Assembly (NCBI GenBank): GCA_023898685.1
Contig: CP060234.1
Span: 1,302,001 to 1,366,000 of the forward strand
Source: Phycisphaeraceae bacterium
GTDB lineage: Bacteria > Planctomycetota > Phycisphaerae > Phycisphaerales > UBA1924
DNA length: 64,000 nt
Direction of reading: 5' to 3'
Numbering within the stretch: the first letter of the stretch is position 1; each line of letters starts with the position of its first letter. Both the position numbers and the translations under genes were made by a program. This document shows, in pieces, positions 50,634 through 59,904 of this stretch. The notes beneath the pieces were generated by a model. It saw only the letters and a list, made by a program, of their open reading frames with translations. It searched no databases and had not been told where the DNA came from.

Positions 50634-52105
50634 CCGAGCCCCCGTTCGACAACCCGCTCGACGAGCTGACGGGCCGCGGGGACGACGAGGCCCCGGGCGA
50701 CGGGCCGACGGCGCCGGCGGGACGCGCCGCGTCGGTCCGGCTGCGCGACGAGGGCGCCGCGGGCGAGGCGGCGCTGATGGACCCGGCGAACCAGTCGCTG
50801 GCCGACGCGCTGCGCATCACCTTCTTCCTGCTCCAGGCGGCAATGGTGGTGCTGGCGGCGTTGTTCGTCTTCAGCGGGTTCCAGACGGTGCGCGAGGGCG
50901 AGCGGGGCATCAGCGTGCTCTTCGGGCGCGCGGTCAGCACCAACCTCGAGCCCGGCTTCCATTTCGCGGCTCCTTATCCGTTCGGCGAGCTGATCAAGGT
51001 CGACACGGGCAATGTCGCGCCGCAGATCGACCGGTCGTTCTGGCCCGCGATGGCCAAGGACCAGCTCGACGCACCGATCGAGGACCTGCCGCAGCGCGGG
51101 CAGCTCGACCCCGAGCGCGACGGGTCGCTGATGACGGCCGATCTCAACATCGCCCACACGCAGTGGCAGGCGGTGTACCGCCGTGTCAACCCGGTCGAGT
51201 ATGCCAGGAACATCCTGCCCGATCAGGAGAACGACATCGTGCGGACGGCGCTCGAGCGGGGCGTGGTGCGGACGATCGCGACCATCCCCATCGACGAGCT
51301 GCTCAAGCCCCAGGAGGGCGGCACGCGGGCGATCTCCGACCGGGCGAGGGACATCGCGCAGGAGACGCTCGACCGGCTCAACGCGGGGATTCAGATCGAG
51401 CAGTTCGAGATCGGCCGAAGGACGCCCCCCGGGAGCCTGCTGCGCAAGTTCCGGGCCGTGCTCGACGCGAGGAGCGAGGCGCAGAAGGCGATCACCGAGG
51501 CCCGCGGCGAGCGAGACCAGGATCTCAACAGCGCCGCCGGCGAGGCGTCGGGCGTGCTGCTCTGGCTCATCGGCCGCTATGAGATGGCGATCGAGACGCA
51601 ACAGGACGCGATGGCCGTGGAGGTGCTGGCGTCGATCGATTCGATCCTCGAGGGGAACCCGATCGAGCTCGACCCGGGCCCGGACGCCCCCGCGGCGACG
51701 CGGGCGATGTTCGCCGAGGCCCGGGGGCGCGTCGCGTCGGGCGACGTGGTCCAGGTCATCCAGAACGCGCGAGTCGACGGGCTCGCCGCGGTGCAGCGGG
51801 CCCAGGGCGACCTCGAGATGTTCAAGGCCAAGCTCCAGCAGTTCGGGGCCAACCCAGACCTGATGATCCGCCGCGACTGGGCGAGCGCGTGGACGGCCTT
51901 CCAGTCGAGGGATTTCGTGCAGACGATGCAGCTCCCGTTCAACCCCAAGGTCGAGCTCTGGATCAACGAAGATCCGGACATCCTCAAGGACATGGACCGG
52001 GCGCAGAAGCAGCGCGAGCGTCTGAAGACCGCGGCCGAGCGCGAGCGGAAGATCCGCGAGGACGCGTACAAGGTCGACACGAGCACGGTGATCGAGGACA
52101 GGTGA
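50630..52105 (+). CDS. SPFH/HflK-like membrane protein
   Basis: A 491-residue protein. The first 65 residues are cytoplasmic, acidic and disordered, as in HflK. One membrane helix (about 65-83, FFLLQAAMVVLAALFVFSGF) precedes the SPFH domain (TVREGERGISVLFGRAVSTN; LEPGFHFAAPYPFGELIKVD; DLNIAHTQWQAVYRRVNPVE) and a long helical tail rich in Arg/Glu/Gln. GTG 50630 overlaps the previous stop by four bases, so translation is coupled. With the two proteins upstream it makes a three-member SPFH set, one more than the usual HflKC pair. A ring or cage over the ABC transporter is possible but is inference. Confidence 0.88.
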   Translation: MTEPPFDNPLDELTGRGDDEAPGDGPTAPAGRAASVRLRDEGAAGEAALMDPANQSLADALRITFFLLQAAMVVLAALFVFSGFQTVREGERGISVLFGRAVSTNLEPGFHFAAPYPFGELIKVDTGNVAPQIDRSFWPAMAKDQLDAPIEDLPQRGQLDPERDGSLMTADLNIAHTQWQAVYRRVNPVEYARNILPDQENDIVRTALERGVVRTIATIPIDELLKPQEGGTRAISDRARDIAQETLDRLNAGIQIEQFEIGRRTPPGSLLRKFRAVLDARSEAQKAITEARGERDQDLNSAAGEASGVLLWLIGRYEMAIETQQDAMAVEVLASIDSILEGNPIELDPGPDAPAATRAMFAEARGRVASGDVVQVIQNARVDGLAAVQRAQGDLEMFKAKLQQFGANPDLMIRRDWASAWTAFQSRDFVQTMQLPFNPKVELWINEDPDILKDMDRAQKQRERLKTAAERERKIREDAYKVDTSTVIEDR

Positions 52106-52120
52106 CGGGCGGAGACCCCC

Positions 52121-53389
52121 ATGCCGGCTGAACAGTCCAATCCGGCCCGCGCGCCCGTGGTGGCCTGCCAGGGGCTGACCAAGGTCTTCAAGGACTTCTG
52201 GATGCGGCAGCGCGCCCGCGCGGTCGACAACATCACCTTCCACATAGAGCACCGCGAGATCTTCGGGCTGCTGGGACCCAACGGGTCGGGCAAGAGCACG
52301 ACGATCAAGCTGCTGCTGGGTCTGCTCAAGCCCACGCGGGGCCGGATCGCGGTGTTCGGCAAGGACCCGGCCGACGTCTCGATCAAGCGGCGGATCGGCT
52401 ACCTGCCCGAGGAGAGCTACCTCTACGGTTTTCTGAACGCGCGAGAGACGCTCGACTACTACGGCAAGCTCTTCCAGCTCGACCACCGCACCCGCAAGAG
52501 CCGGACGGACGAGCTGCTCGACATGGTCGGGCTGGCGCACGCGCAGTACAGGCCGGTGCGGGAATACTCGAAGGGCATGCAGCGGCGGATCGGGATCGCC
52601 CAGGCGCTGATCAACGACCCCGACTTCCTCATCCTCGACGAGCCCACGACCGGGCTCGACCCGATCGGCACCCGCCAGGTCAAGGACCTGATCCTCGAGC
52701 TGGGCCGGCGAGGCAAAAGCGTGCTGCTCTCCAGCCACCTGCTCAGCGACGTCGAGGACGTGGTCGACCGCATGGTGATCCTGTACGGCGGCAAGATCCG
52801 GCGTGAGGGCCCTCGCGACGACCTGCTCACGCGGCGCGAGACGACCTCGATCGAGACCGATGAGCTCGACGACGACACGCTCGCCGAGATCGACCGCGTG
52901 ATCCGCGAGCGCACCCACGGCGAGAAGGCGGTTCGGAGGGTGTCCAAGCCCCGCCAGCGGCTCGAGGAGCTGTTCCTCGGCATCGTCGAGGAAGCCAAGC
53001 GCGAGCACCTTGCCACGAGCGGCGCGACGAACGACGGGGTCACGGCCGCGTTCCTCCGCGCCGCCGACGAACCTTCGGGCCCCGAGGGCGAGGAACTGAT
53101 CGAATCGCTGATGACCGGGTCGTCGCGCGTGAGCGAGGACTTGTCGCCCGCCGCGGCCCGGGCCGACGGGACCGCCTCGCCCGCCGAGCGAGATGACGTG
53201 CTCGCGGCGCTGCTCGAAGAAGACGAGCCGAACGAGGAACCGGCCGGGCCCGCCGCCGCGGCGGTCGCAGAGGACCGCGACGACGCGGGGGCCCCCGCTC
53301 GCGGCGCCGAGATCGATCTCGGCGTGATCGGCTCGCTCGTCGATGAGCCCGAGGACGAAGAGCGGGACCGCGGGGAGCGTGACGGATGA
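52121..53389 (+). CDS. ABC transporter ATP-binding protein with long acidic tail
   Basis: A 422-residue protein. Residues 10-245 are a complete ABC ATPase: Walker A GPNGSGKST, Q-loop replaced by LPEESYLY (an E in the Q position, as in many ABC-2 exporters), signature YSKGMQRRIGIAQAL, Walker B FLILDEPTTGLDP and H-loop LLSSHLLSDVE. An extension of about 170 residues after that is Asp/Glu/Ala-rich and mostly disordered, ending in DEPEDEERDRGERDG; relatives end near 310. It overlaps the permease gene by four bases (ATGA). Its substrate is unknown. The divergent permease at 45656 may also use it. Confidence 0.92.
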   Translation: MPAEQSNPARAPVVACQGLTKVFKDFWMRQRARAVDNITFHIEHREIFGLLGPNGSGKSTTIKLLLGLLKPTRGRIAVFGKDPADVSIKRRIGYLPEESYLYGFLNARETLDYYGKLFQLDHRTRKSRTDELLDMVGLAHAQYRPVREYSKGMQRRIGIAQALINDPDFLILDEPTTGLDPIGTRQVKDLILELGRRGKSVLLSSHLLSDVEDVVDRMVILYGGKIRREGPRDDLLTRRETTSIETDELDDDTLAEIDRVIRERTHGEKAVRRVSKPRQRLEELFLGIVEEAKREHLATSGATNDGVTAAFLRAADEPSGPEGEELIESLMTGSSRVSEDLSPAAARADGTASPAERDDVLAALLEEDEPNEEPAGPAAAAVAEDRDDAGAPARGAEIDLGVIGSLVDEPEDEERDRGERDG

Positions 53390-55317
53390 CCATCCGCGAG
53401 CTCCCCGGCGTCCTGAACCGCACGCAGCAGGCCCGGTGGTTCAAGATCGCGGCCACGGTGGCGTTCCTCTTGGTCTTGGGCACGCTCTATGGCTGGTACG
53501 CGATCGCCGTGGCGAGCGGTCGCATCGAGACGGTGACCGAGGCGATCGACAAGCTCGGCGCCGCGACGCAATCGGACGCCTCGACCGAGGTGATGCGCGA
53601 GGTGCTCCAGAACGCCGCCTCGACGGGGGTGGGCTTCGGCGCGGCGGTCATCGCGGTCGTGGGCGTGGCGATGATCTGGCTCGGGCTCGGGCTGACCTAT
53701 CTGCTGCTGGGCCTGGTGGCGGCGGCGGTCGCCGGGCCGCTCGCGATGTTCGAGTCGACCGGGGTCTACGCCAGGCTGATCGTGGGCGTGGTGGTGCTGT
53801 CGGCGTCGTTCACGGCGCTGATGCAGGGGCTCCGCGTGCTCTTCTCGGGCGCGGGCCCCGTGATGAGCGTCGCGAGGAACATGCTCACCGAGGCGGTGCG
53901 CATGAAGATGTCGCTCGTGCTCATCGTGCTGCTGATCCTGGGGCTCGCCGTGCTGCCGGGGATGCTCGACGCCGACCAGCCCCTGCGCTACCGCGTGCAG
54001 ACGTTCTTCCAATACTCGGTTTCGGGCACGTTCTGGGTGCTCGCGGCCCTCTCGCTCGCGTTCGGCGTCTCGTCGATCACGGGCGAGCAGCGCAGCAAGG
54101 TTCTCTGGCAGACGATCACCAAGCCGGTGGCGCCGTGGCAGTACCTGCTGGGCAAGTGGCTCGGGCTTGTCGGGCTCAACGCGATCCTGCTGCTCGTCGC
54201 GGCCTCGGGCATCTTCCTCTTCGCCGAATACCTGCGGCAGCAGCCGGCCGTGGGCGAGAGCCACGCCTACATCGACAAGGAGGGCACCGGCGCGCCCACC
54301 GAGGACCGCTTCATCCTCGAGTCGCGCGTGCTCACGGCTCGAAAGTCGGCGTCGATCGAGATCCCGCCGGAACTCTCCATCGACGCCCCGGAGTTCAAGC
54401 AGGCCGTCGACGACTACATCAAGAAGCAGCGGCTCACCGATCCGGAGTTTGCGCAGACGCCCGACGAGCTCGCCAAGGTCGTTTCCGATCTGCACGAGGG
54501 CGAGCTCCGGGCCTACCGGTCCATCCCCGCGGGGGGGCGGCAGACCTACCGCATCCCCGGGCTCGAAGGGGCGGCCGAGAGGAACGCACCCATTACACTG
54601 AGCCTCCGCATCGACGCGGGGGGCAACCGCCCCGACATGTTCTACAACATCAGCTTCGTGCTCATTACCAGCGACAGTGCCGCGCCGATCGTCCGGAAGA
54701 TGGGCCTGGGCTACTACCACAACATCCCACTGAGCCCCAGAGCGATCGGCCCCGATGGGGCGCTGCTGGTCCAGATCTACAACGGGGGGCTCGTCCAGGA
54801 CAGCTCGGGGGCGATCGGCATCGTGCCCAACCCGTCGGCCCTCTCCATTCCCGACAACGGGCTCGAGGTCTCCTACGAAGCGGGCGGATACCGCATGAAC
54901 TTCTTCCGCGTCATCCTCGTGCTGTGGGTCAAGCTCGCGTTCCTGGCCATGATCGGGGTGTTCGCGTCGACCTTCCTCAGCTTCCCGGTGGCCTGCCTCG
55001 TCGCGTTCGGCGTCTTCCTGCTCGCGGAGATGTCGGGCTATCTCGTCTACGCCGCCGACACCTACGCCGCGACCGACCGGCAAGGCGACCTCGTCTGGTA
55101 CAAGTGGGCGGTCGGGCACTTCACCGGCCTGGTCGGGCACCTGTTCAGCGTGTACAGCGATCTCAAGCCGGTCCGCCGGCTCGTCGACGGGCGGCTCCTG
55201 CCGTGGTCGGCCGTCGTCGGGGGCACGGGCGTGCTCGCGGGCGTCACGGCCCTGCTCTACGCCTGTGCGGTGTACGTCTTCCGCAAGCGTGAGCTGGCGA
55301 TCTACTCGGGGCAGTAG
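53386..55317 (+). CDS. ABC-2 type transporter permease with large extracytoplasmic insert
   Basis: A 643-residue permease. Membrane helices fall at about 22-45, 85-125 (two), 135-160, 175-197, 213-235, 255-285, and a last group at about 500-640. The ABC-2 motif ITGEQRSKVLWQTITKPVAPWQYLLGKWLG spans about 226-256. Between about 290 and 500 lies a hydrophilic domain of about 200 residues, rich in beta strands (SASIEIPPELSIDAPEF; FVLITSDSAAPIVRKMGLGY), probably in the periplasm. It shares its start with the ATPase stop (ATGA). It is a distant paralogue of the permease at 45656. The large domain suggests contact with an envelope partner, perhaps the SPFH set. Confidence 0.85.
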   Translation: MTIRELPGVLNRTQQARWFKIAATVAFLLVLGTLYGWYAIAVASGRIETVTEAIDKLGAATQSDASTEVMREVLQNAASTGVGFGAAVIAVVGVAMIWLGLGLTYLLLGLVAAAVAGPLAMFESTGVYARLIVGVVVLSASFTALMQGLRVLFSGAGPVMSVARNMLTEAVRMKMSLVLIVLLILGLAVLPGMLDADQPLRYRVQTFFQYSVSGTFWVLAALSLAFGVSSITGEQRSKVLWQTITKPVAPWQYLLGKWLGLVGLNAILLLVAASGIFLFAEYLRQQPAVGESHAYIDKEGTGAPTEDRFILESRVLTARKSASIEIPPELSIDAPEFKQAVDDYIKKQRLTDPEFAQTPDELAKVVSDLHEGELRAYRSIPAGGRQTYRIPGLEGAAERNAPITLSLRIDAGGNRPDMFYNISFVLITSDSAAPIVRKMGLGYYHNIPLSPRAIGPDGALLVQIYNGGLVQDSSGAIGIVPNPSALSIPDNGLEVSYEAGGYRMNFFRVILVLWVKLAFLAMIGVFASTFLSFPVACLVAFGVFLLAEMSGYLVYAADTYAATDRQGDLVWYKWAVGHFTGLVGHLFSVYSDLKPVRRLVDGRLLPWSAVVGGTGVLAGVTALLYACAVYVFRKRELAIYSGQ

Positions 55318-55367
55318 CCCCGGCTCGGGAGTGAACGGGCCCGGACGCCGGGCCGTATGGAGAAGAA

Positions 55368-57332
55368 GTGTCGTCGTTCAAGGTCAAGCTCGTCGCCATC
55401 TCGTTGATCATCCTGAGCCTGGTGGGCTCGGGGGTGGTGTCGCCGATGGTGGCGGCGTCGGCGGGGCGGTACAAGCTGACCCACACGGTGCGGGCGGTCG
55501 ACTCAGACCCGCCCGAGGTCTCGCTGGGCATCGCGATGGGCGCCTTCCGCGGCCTGTTCGTGAACCTGCTCTGGATGCGGGCGAACGACATGAAAGAGCA
55601 GGGGATGTTCCACGAGGCGATCGAGCTCGCCAAGACCATCACCCGGCTCCAGCCCCGCTTCCCCCGCGTCTGGGCCTTCCACGCCTGGAACCTCGCCTAC
55701 AACGTCTCGGTCGAGACGCAGACCCCGGAGGAACGCTATCAGTGGGTGATGGCGGGCGTTCGGCTGCTGCGCGACCAGGGCATCGAGGCCAACCCCAACG
55801 ACCTGCTCCTCCACAAGGAGCTCGCGTGGATCATCCTCCACAAGCTGGGTGGGTTCACCGACGACGCCAACCAGTACTACAAGCGAGAGTGGGCCGCCGA
55901 GTGGACCGTCGTCGTGGGTGTGCCGCCGCGCCCCGAGCCCGGCAAGCTCGGTCGCGAGGACGTGATCGAGCAGTACGCGGCGTGGCTCGCCCCGATCGAC
56001 CAGGCCCCGGCCACGATCGAGGGGGTGATCGAGCAGGTCCCCGAGACCAGGCAACTGCTCTCCGAACTCCGCACGCGCGTCGGCATCGAGCCCGGGATGG
56101 AGCTGCTCCGCCGCTGGACACAACACACCGAGCTCCGCACGTCGCCCAAGCGTGGGGTGCTCGAACACGAGTTCGGCCCGAAGAACCGGGCGTTCGCCGA
56201 GCTGCTCGACGATCCGAAGTACGCCCGGGCGTGGGCGATCCTCATCCCCCACACCCGCAAGCGAGTGCTCGTCGACGACTACCACATGTCGCCGGCGAAG
56301 ATGATCCGCTACACCCGCAAGTTCGGCCCGCTCGACTGGCGGCACACCGGCGCCCACGGCGTCTACTTCGCCGAGCAGGGCATCGAGCGCACGCTCACGA
56401 GATTCGACGAGTACAACCGCAAGAACTTCGACTTCGTCAACACCGACCGCATGGTGATGCAGGCCATCCAGTCGCTGTGGCGATCGGGCGACATCTACTT
56501 CAACTACCTCGACTACTCGGTCGACAAGGCCCAGGCCTACTTCCAGGCGATGCCGAACCCCTACTTCGTGCAGTCCTACGGCGACATCTACGGGGACGTG
56601 GTGGCGAGGGGGCAGGTGTACGAGGATCCATCCCGGCCGCGCACCAACTACGCGGTGGGCTACGAGAACTTCCTCGAGGATGCGATCGCGTTCTTCTACC
56701 GCCGGGGCCAGCGCGATCTGGCCGAGCAGTGGTACCAGAAGCTGCGGACCTGGAAGGGCATGAACATCCACCAGGAGATCACGCGGGCCAAGACGTGGGG
56801 CACGCTCGACGAGTTCGTGCAGGCCAACCTTTATGACCGCTACACGAGCCCGGAGGTGGCGACGAACCAGGTGGTGGCGTCGCTCCAGGGCGCCTTCCAG
56901 GCGCTCGTGCAGGGCGACAGCGACCTGTTCCGCAAGCAATTCCAGTTTGCCGCCGACGTGCACAAGTACTACTTCCAGCAGCAGGGCCGCGACGTCGTCG
57001 CCAGCGAGGGCGCGGGTGGTCAGCGCATGGAGTACATGGACCGCGACTTCCGCTTCTTCGCGGGCGGCGTGTTCGCGGCGACGATCAACGTCCTGCCCTT
57101 CGACGAGGTCGAGCTCGCCTACTCGTACGCGCCCGACACGCTCCAGAAGTACGCCTACGACATCATCCAGCAGCGGTTCAAGGAGCAGGTCGACCGGGGC
57201 GTCGCCGACGGGGGCCAGCCGTTCGACAAGCTGTTCCCCGAGCCCGAGGGGATGGCCGCCTTCCGCCAGTTCATCGCCGAGAAGCAGCGGCAGTTGAAGG
57301 AATCGGACGTGGGGTCGATCAATCAGAAGTGA
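55368..57332 (+). CDS. Membrane-anchored helical (TPR-like) protein, last gene of the SPFH-ABC operon
   Basis: A 654-residue protein with one N-terminal helix (VKLVAISLIILSLVGSGVVS) and then repeats of helix pairs such as LWMRANDMKEQGMFHEAIEL, AKTITRLQPRFPRVWAFHAW and GVRLLRDQGIEANPNDLLLH, the pattern of tetratricopeptide repeats, without a catalytic motif. The second half is rich in Tyr/Phe/Arg and probably folds as a further helical solenoid. It starts at GTG 55368 behind GGAGAAG, 50 bases after the permease, and is the likely end of the operon. Function is unknown; a scaffold between transporter and envelope partners is possible. Confidence 0.8.
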   Translation: MSSFKVKLVAISLIILSLVGSGVVSPMVAASAGRYKLTHTVRAVDSDPPEVSLGIAMGAFRGLFVNLLWMRANDMKEQGMFHEAIELAKTITRLQPRFPRVWAFHAWNLAYNVSVETQTPEERYQWVMAGVRLLRDQGIEANPNDLLLHKELAWIILHKLGGFTDDANQYYKREWAAEWTVVVGVPPRPEPGKLGREDVIEQYAAWLAPIDQAPATIEGVIEQVPETRQLLSELRTRVGIEPGMELLRRWTQHTELRTSPKRGVLEHEFGPKNRAFAELLDDPKYARAWAILIPHTRKRVLVDDYHMSPAKMIRYTRKFGPLDWRHTGAHGVYFAEQGIERTLTRFDEYNRKNFDFVNTDRMVMQAIQSLWRSGDIYFNYLDYSVDKAQAYFQAMPNPYFVQSYGDIYGDVVARGQVYEDPSRPRTNYAVGYENFLEDAIAFFYRRGQRDLAEQWYQKLRTWKGMNIHQEITRAKTWGTLDEFVQANLYDRYTSPEVATNQVVASLQGAFQALVQGDSDLFRKQFQFAADVHKYYFQQQGRDVVASEGAGGQRMEYMDRDFRFFAGGVFAATINVLPFDEVELAYSYAPDTLQKYAYDIIQQRFKEQVDRGVADGGQPFDKLFPEPEGMAAFRQFIAEKQRQLKESDVGSINQK

Positions 57333-57358
57333 CGACTCGGCCGAACCGACGAGCCCGA

Positions 57359-58066
57359 TCAGGCGCCCTTCGCCCGCTCCAGGACTAACTGCCGCAGCGC
57401 CCCCACCACCGCAGCCCGCACCGCGTCCATTGGTGGGCAGCGCTCGCTCAGCTCCCGCTCCAGGCTCGTCACCGCCCGCCCGGCCAGCCCGCAGGGCACG
57501 ATCAGCCCGAAGTGGTCGAGGTTCGTGCGCACGTTGAGCGCCAGCCCGTGCAGCGTGATCCACTTGCGCACCCGCACGCCGATCGCCGCGATCTTCGCGT
57601 CCGGCCCGACGCCCACCCTGTCGGACGCCTGCGTCACCCACACTCCCGTCGCCTCGGGGTCGCGCTTGCCCTCGAGGCCCAGCGGCGCGATCGCGTCGAT
57701 GACCGCCTGCTCGAGCAGGCGGACGTAGTCGACGACGCGGATCCCCGTTCGCTTGAGATCGATGATGGGGTAGACCACGAGCTGGCCGGGGCCGTGGTAG
57801 GTGATGTCGCCCCCGCGGTCGGTGTCGCACACCTCGACGCCGTGGGAGACGAGCAACTCGAGCGTCGCGAGCAGGTGCCGGGCGACGCCCGGGCGCGGGG
57901 TCACCGTGATCACCGGGTCGTGCTCGACGGTCAGGATCCGTCCCAGCAGGGGCAACCCCGCCTCGCGAGCCCCGAGCACGTCGGCGTGGTGGGCCCGCTG
58001 GGCCTCGAGGGCGGGGGCGTAGGCCATCCGGCCCAGGTCGATCGTGGGGAGGCGTTCGTTGGACAC
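57359..58066 (-). CDS. lipB: Lipoyl(octanoyl) transferase
   Basis: LipB (235 residues) moves octanoate from acyl carrier protein to lipoyl domains of 2-oxoacid dehydrogenases and the glycine cleavage system, the first step of de novo lipoate synthesis. Signatures seen: TVEHDPVITVTPR, DTDRGGDITYHGPGQLVVYP, KIAAIGVRVRKWITLHGLALNV (with the catalytic Lys) and GLIVPCGL (catalytic Cys). Length is normal. It is convergent with the membrane-anchored gene before it and divergent from lpxA. No lipA is adjacent. Confidence 0.95.
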   Translation of the reverse strand: MSNERLPTIDLGRMAYAPALEAQRAHHADVLGAREAGLPLLGRILTVEHDPVITVTPRPGVARHLLATLELLVSHGVEVCDTDRGGDITYHGPGQLVVYPIIDLKRTGIRVVDYVRLLEQAVIDAIAPLGLEGKRDPEATGVWVTQASDRVGVGPDAKIAAIGVRVRKWITLHGLALNVRTNLDHFGLIVPCGLAGRAVTSLERELSERCPPMDAVRAAVVGALRQLVLERAKGA

Positions 58067-58113
58067 GGCCGATGCTATGTCGAGGTTCGGTCCATTCCCC
58101 CTACACTGGACCC

Positions 58114-59019
58114 ATGCCCACCGCCGCCGGCGTCACCGTCCACCCCACCGCCATCGTCAGCGACCAGGCCTCCCTCGCGCCGGGCGTTGTCGTGGGCCCC
58201 CGCTGCACCATCGACGGGCCCGCCGTGCTCGGGGAGAACACCCACCTCATCGGCGATGTCCATCTGCATGGCGACACCCACCTGGGCCCCGGCTGCACCA
58301 TCTACCCCTACGCCTGCATCGGGTTCGGGCCCCAGCACGTCAAGATCAGACCGGGCGACCCCATCGGGGGCGTGCGGATCGGGGCCGGCGCGGTCATCCG
58401 CGAGCACGCGACCGTCCACGCCTCGATGTACCCCGACAAGCTGACCATCATCGGCGATCGGTTCTACCTCATGGTGACGGGCCATGTCGGTCACGACTGC
58501 ATCATCGGCGACGACGTGATCATCTGCAACGGGGCGATGGTCGCGGGGCATTGCGAGATCGACGACCGGGTGTACATCTCGGGCAAAATCGCCGTCCACC
58601 AGTTCTGCCGCATCGGCAAGGGGGCGATGCTCTCCGGGGGGGCGGGCTGCAACGCCGACGTTCCGCCCTACTGCACCCTCGTCGACGTCAACATGCTCGC
58701 GGGGCTCAACCTCGTCGGCATGCGCCGCGCCGGCATCGACCGCGAGGAGATCACGATCGCCCGCAGGGCCTTCCGCGAGGTGTTCCGCACCAGGCTCGAC
58801 CGGGCGAGCCAGATCCGCCGCCTCGATGAGCTGGGCGCCAAGAGCGCCCCCGTCCGCGAGATGGCCGATTTCGTGCGTGACTCCAAGCGGGGCGTCGTCT
58901 CGGGCGACGGACGGCCCCGCCCCCACACGCTGGGCTGGCTCCGCCGCGTGCTGCGTCCCGACGCCTGGGTGGACGCGTCCGAGCTGCTCGAAGCCGGGGA
59001 GCCCGATGGCGTGGCGTGA
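58114..59019 (+). CDS. lpxA: Acyl-ACP--UDP-N-acetylglucosamine O-acyltransferase
   Basis: LpxA (301 residues) transfers a 3-hydroxyacyl chain to UDP-GlcNAc, the first step of lipid A synthesis. It is a left-handed beta-helix of hexapeptide repeats (VHPTAIVSDQASLAPGVVVG; PYACIGFGPQHVK; GNVK-type region replaced by HATVHASMY). The catalytic His lies in VTGHVGHDCIIGDDVIICN, and FCRIGKGAMLSGGAGCNADV with VNMLAGLNLVGMRRAGIDRE give the C-terminal helical part. The tail (from about 250) is longer than in E. coli. Presence of LpxA supports an LPS-bearing outer membrane. The next gene overlaps its end by 14 bases. Confidence 0.92.
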   Translation: MPTAAGVTVHPTAIVSDQASLAPGVVVGPRCTIDGPAVLGENTHLIGDVHLHGDTHLGPGCTIYPYACIGFGPQHVKIRPGDPIGGVRIGAGAVIREHATVHASMYPDKLTIIGDRFYLMVTGHVGHDCIIGDDVIICNGAMVAGHCEIDDRVYISGKIAVHQFCRIGKGAMLSGGAGCNADVPPYCTLVDVNMLAGLNLVGMRRAGIDREEITIARRAFREVFRTRLDRASQIRRLDELGAKSAPVREMADFVRDSKRGVVSGDGRPRPHTLGWLRRVLRPDAWVDASELLEAGEPDGVA

Positions 59020-59896
59020 CCTCTCCAGACCCGCCCCGCCGCCCCCCGAGGCGGCCGACCCGCCACAGGACGTGCGGGCGGCGCTGTGCGTGCTCGCCAG
59101 CGGGTCTACGGGCAATTGCACGCTGCTCCGCGTTCGAGACGATGCGGGCCGCTGGACGCGCACCTGCCTGATCGACGCGGGGCTGAGCCCCACGCGGACG
59201 CGCCGCCTATTGGCCGAGCGGGGCGTCGCGATGGGCGAGATCGACGACATCATCCTCACCCACCTCGACACGGATCACTTCTATTCGGGCTGGCGCCGCG
59301 TGAAGGACTGCCGCGCGACCCTCCGTCTGCATCGCCGCCACGTGGGGCGGGGCGAGCGGAGCGGCGTACTGATGCGCCGCACCGAGCCGTTCCACGAGCC
59401 CGTCGAGCTCGCCGAGGGGTTCGAGTTCGATCCCGCCCTGCTGAGCCACGACGATCTGGGCGTCGCCGTCTTCCGCTTCGCCTTCCCCTGCGGGGCCACG
59501 CTCGGCTTCGCGACCGACGTCGGGAAGCCCACCGAGGCGATGATCGACCACCTCCGCGGCGTCGACGTGCTCGCGATCGAGTCGAACTACTGCCCCGAGA
59601 TGCAGCTCGCCTCGGGCCGACCCGCGATGCTCAAGCAGCGGATCATGGGCGGGTCGGGCCACCTGAGCAACGAGCAGTGCGTCAAGACGGTCCGCCAGAT
59701 CGGACCGGGATCGGACGTGGTGCTGCTGCATCTCTCAAGGCAGTGCAACACGCCCTCGCTCGCCGCCGAGCCGCACGAGGGCTCTCCGTATCGTCTTACG
59801 GTGACGAGCCACGACACGCCGACGGACTGGATCTGGATCAGGGCGGGCGGCGACACGGTGCCGCGGAGCCTGTTCGAGGCGGCCGCGGAGGGCTGA
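59006..59896 (+). CDS. Metallo-beta-lactamase-fold hydrolase (YycJ/WalJ-like)
   Basis: A 296-residue protein. The YycJ-type start of the domain LCVLASGSTGNCTLLRV is followed by the metal motif ILTHLDTDHFYSGWRR (HxDxDH), AVFRFAFPCGATLGFATDVG and AIESNYCPEMQ, and a C-terminal GSGHLSNEQCVKTVRQI with VVLLHLSRQCNTP. The first His of the usual HxHxDH is kept but the second is Asp. Related proteins act on phosphodiesters or are linked with cell-wall and DNA processes. ATG 59006 lies inside the end of lpxA, behind GGGGA. The methyltransferase starts 9 bases later, so the three genes look like an operon. Substrate unknown. Confidence 0.83.
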   Translation: MAWRDLSRPAPPPPEAADPPQDVRAALCVLASGSTGNCTLLRVRDDAGRWTRTCLIDAGLSPTRTRRLLAERGVAMGEIDDIILTHLDTDHFYSGWRRVKDCRATLRLHRRHVGRGERSGVLMRRTEPFHEPVELAEGFEFDPALLSHDDLGVAVFRFAFPCGATLGFATDVGKPTEAMIDHLRGVDVLAIESNYCPEMQLASGRPAMLKQRIMGGSGHLSNEQCVKTVRQIGPGSDVVLLHLSRQCNTPSLAAEPHEGSPYRLTVTSHDTPTDWIWIRAGGDTVPRSLFEAAAEG

Positions 59897-59904
59897 GGCG
59901 GGCG

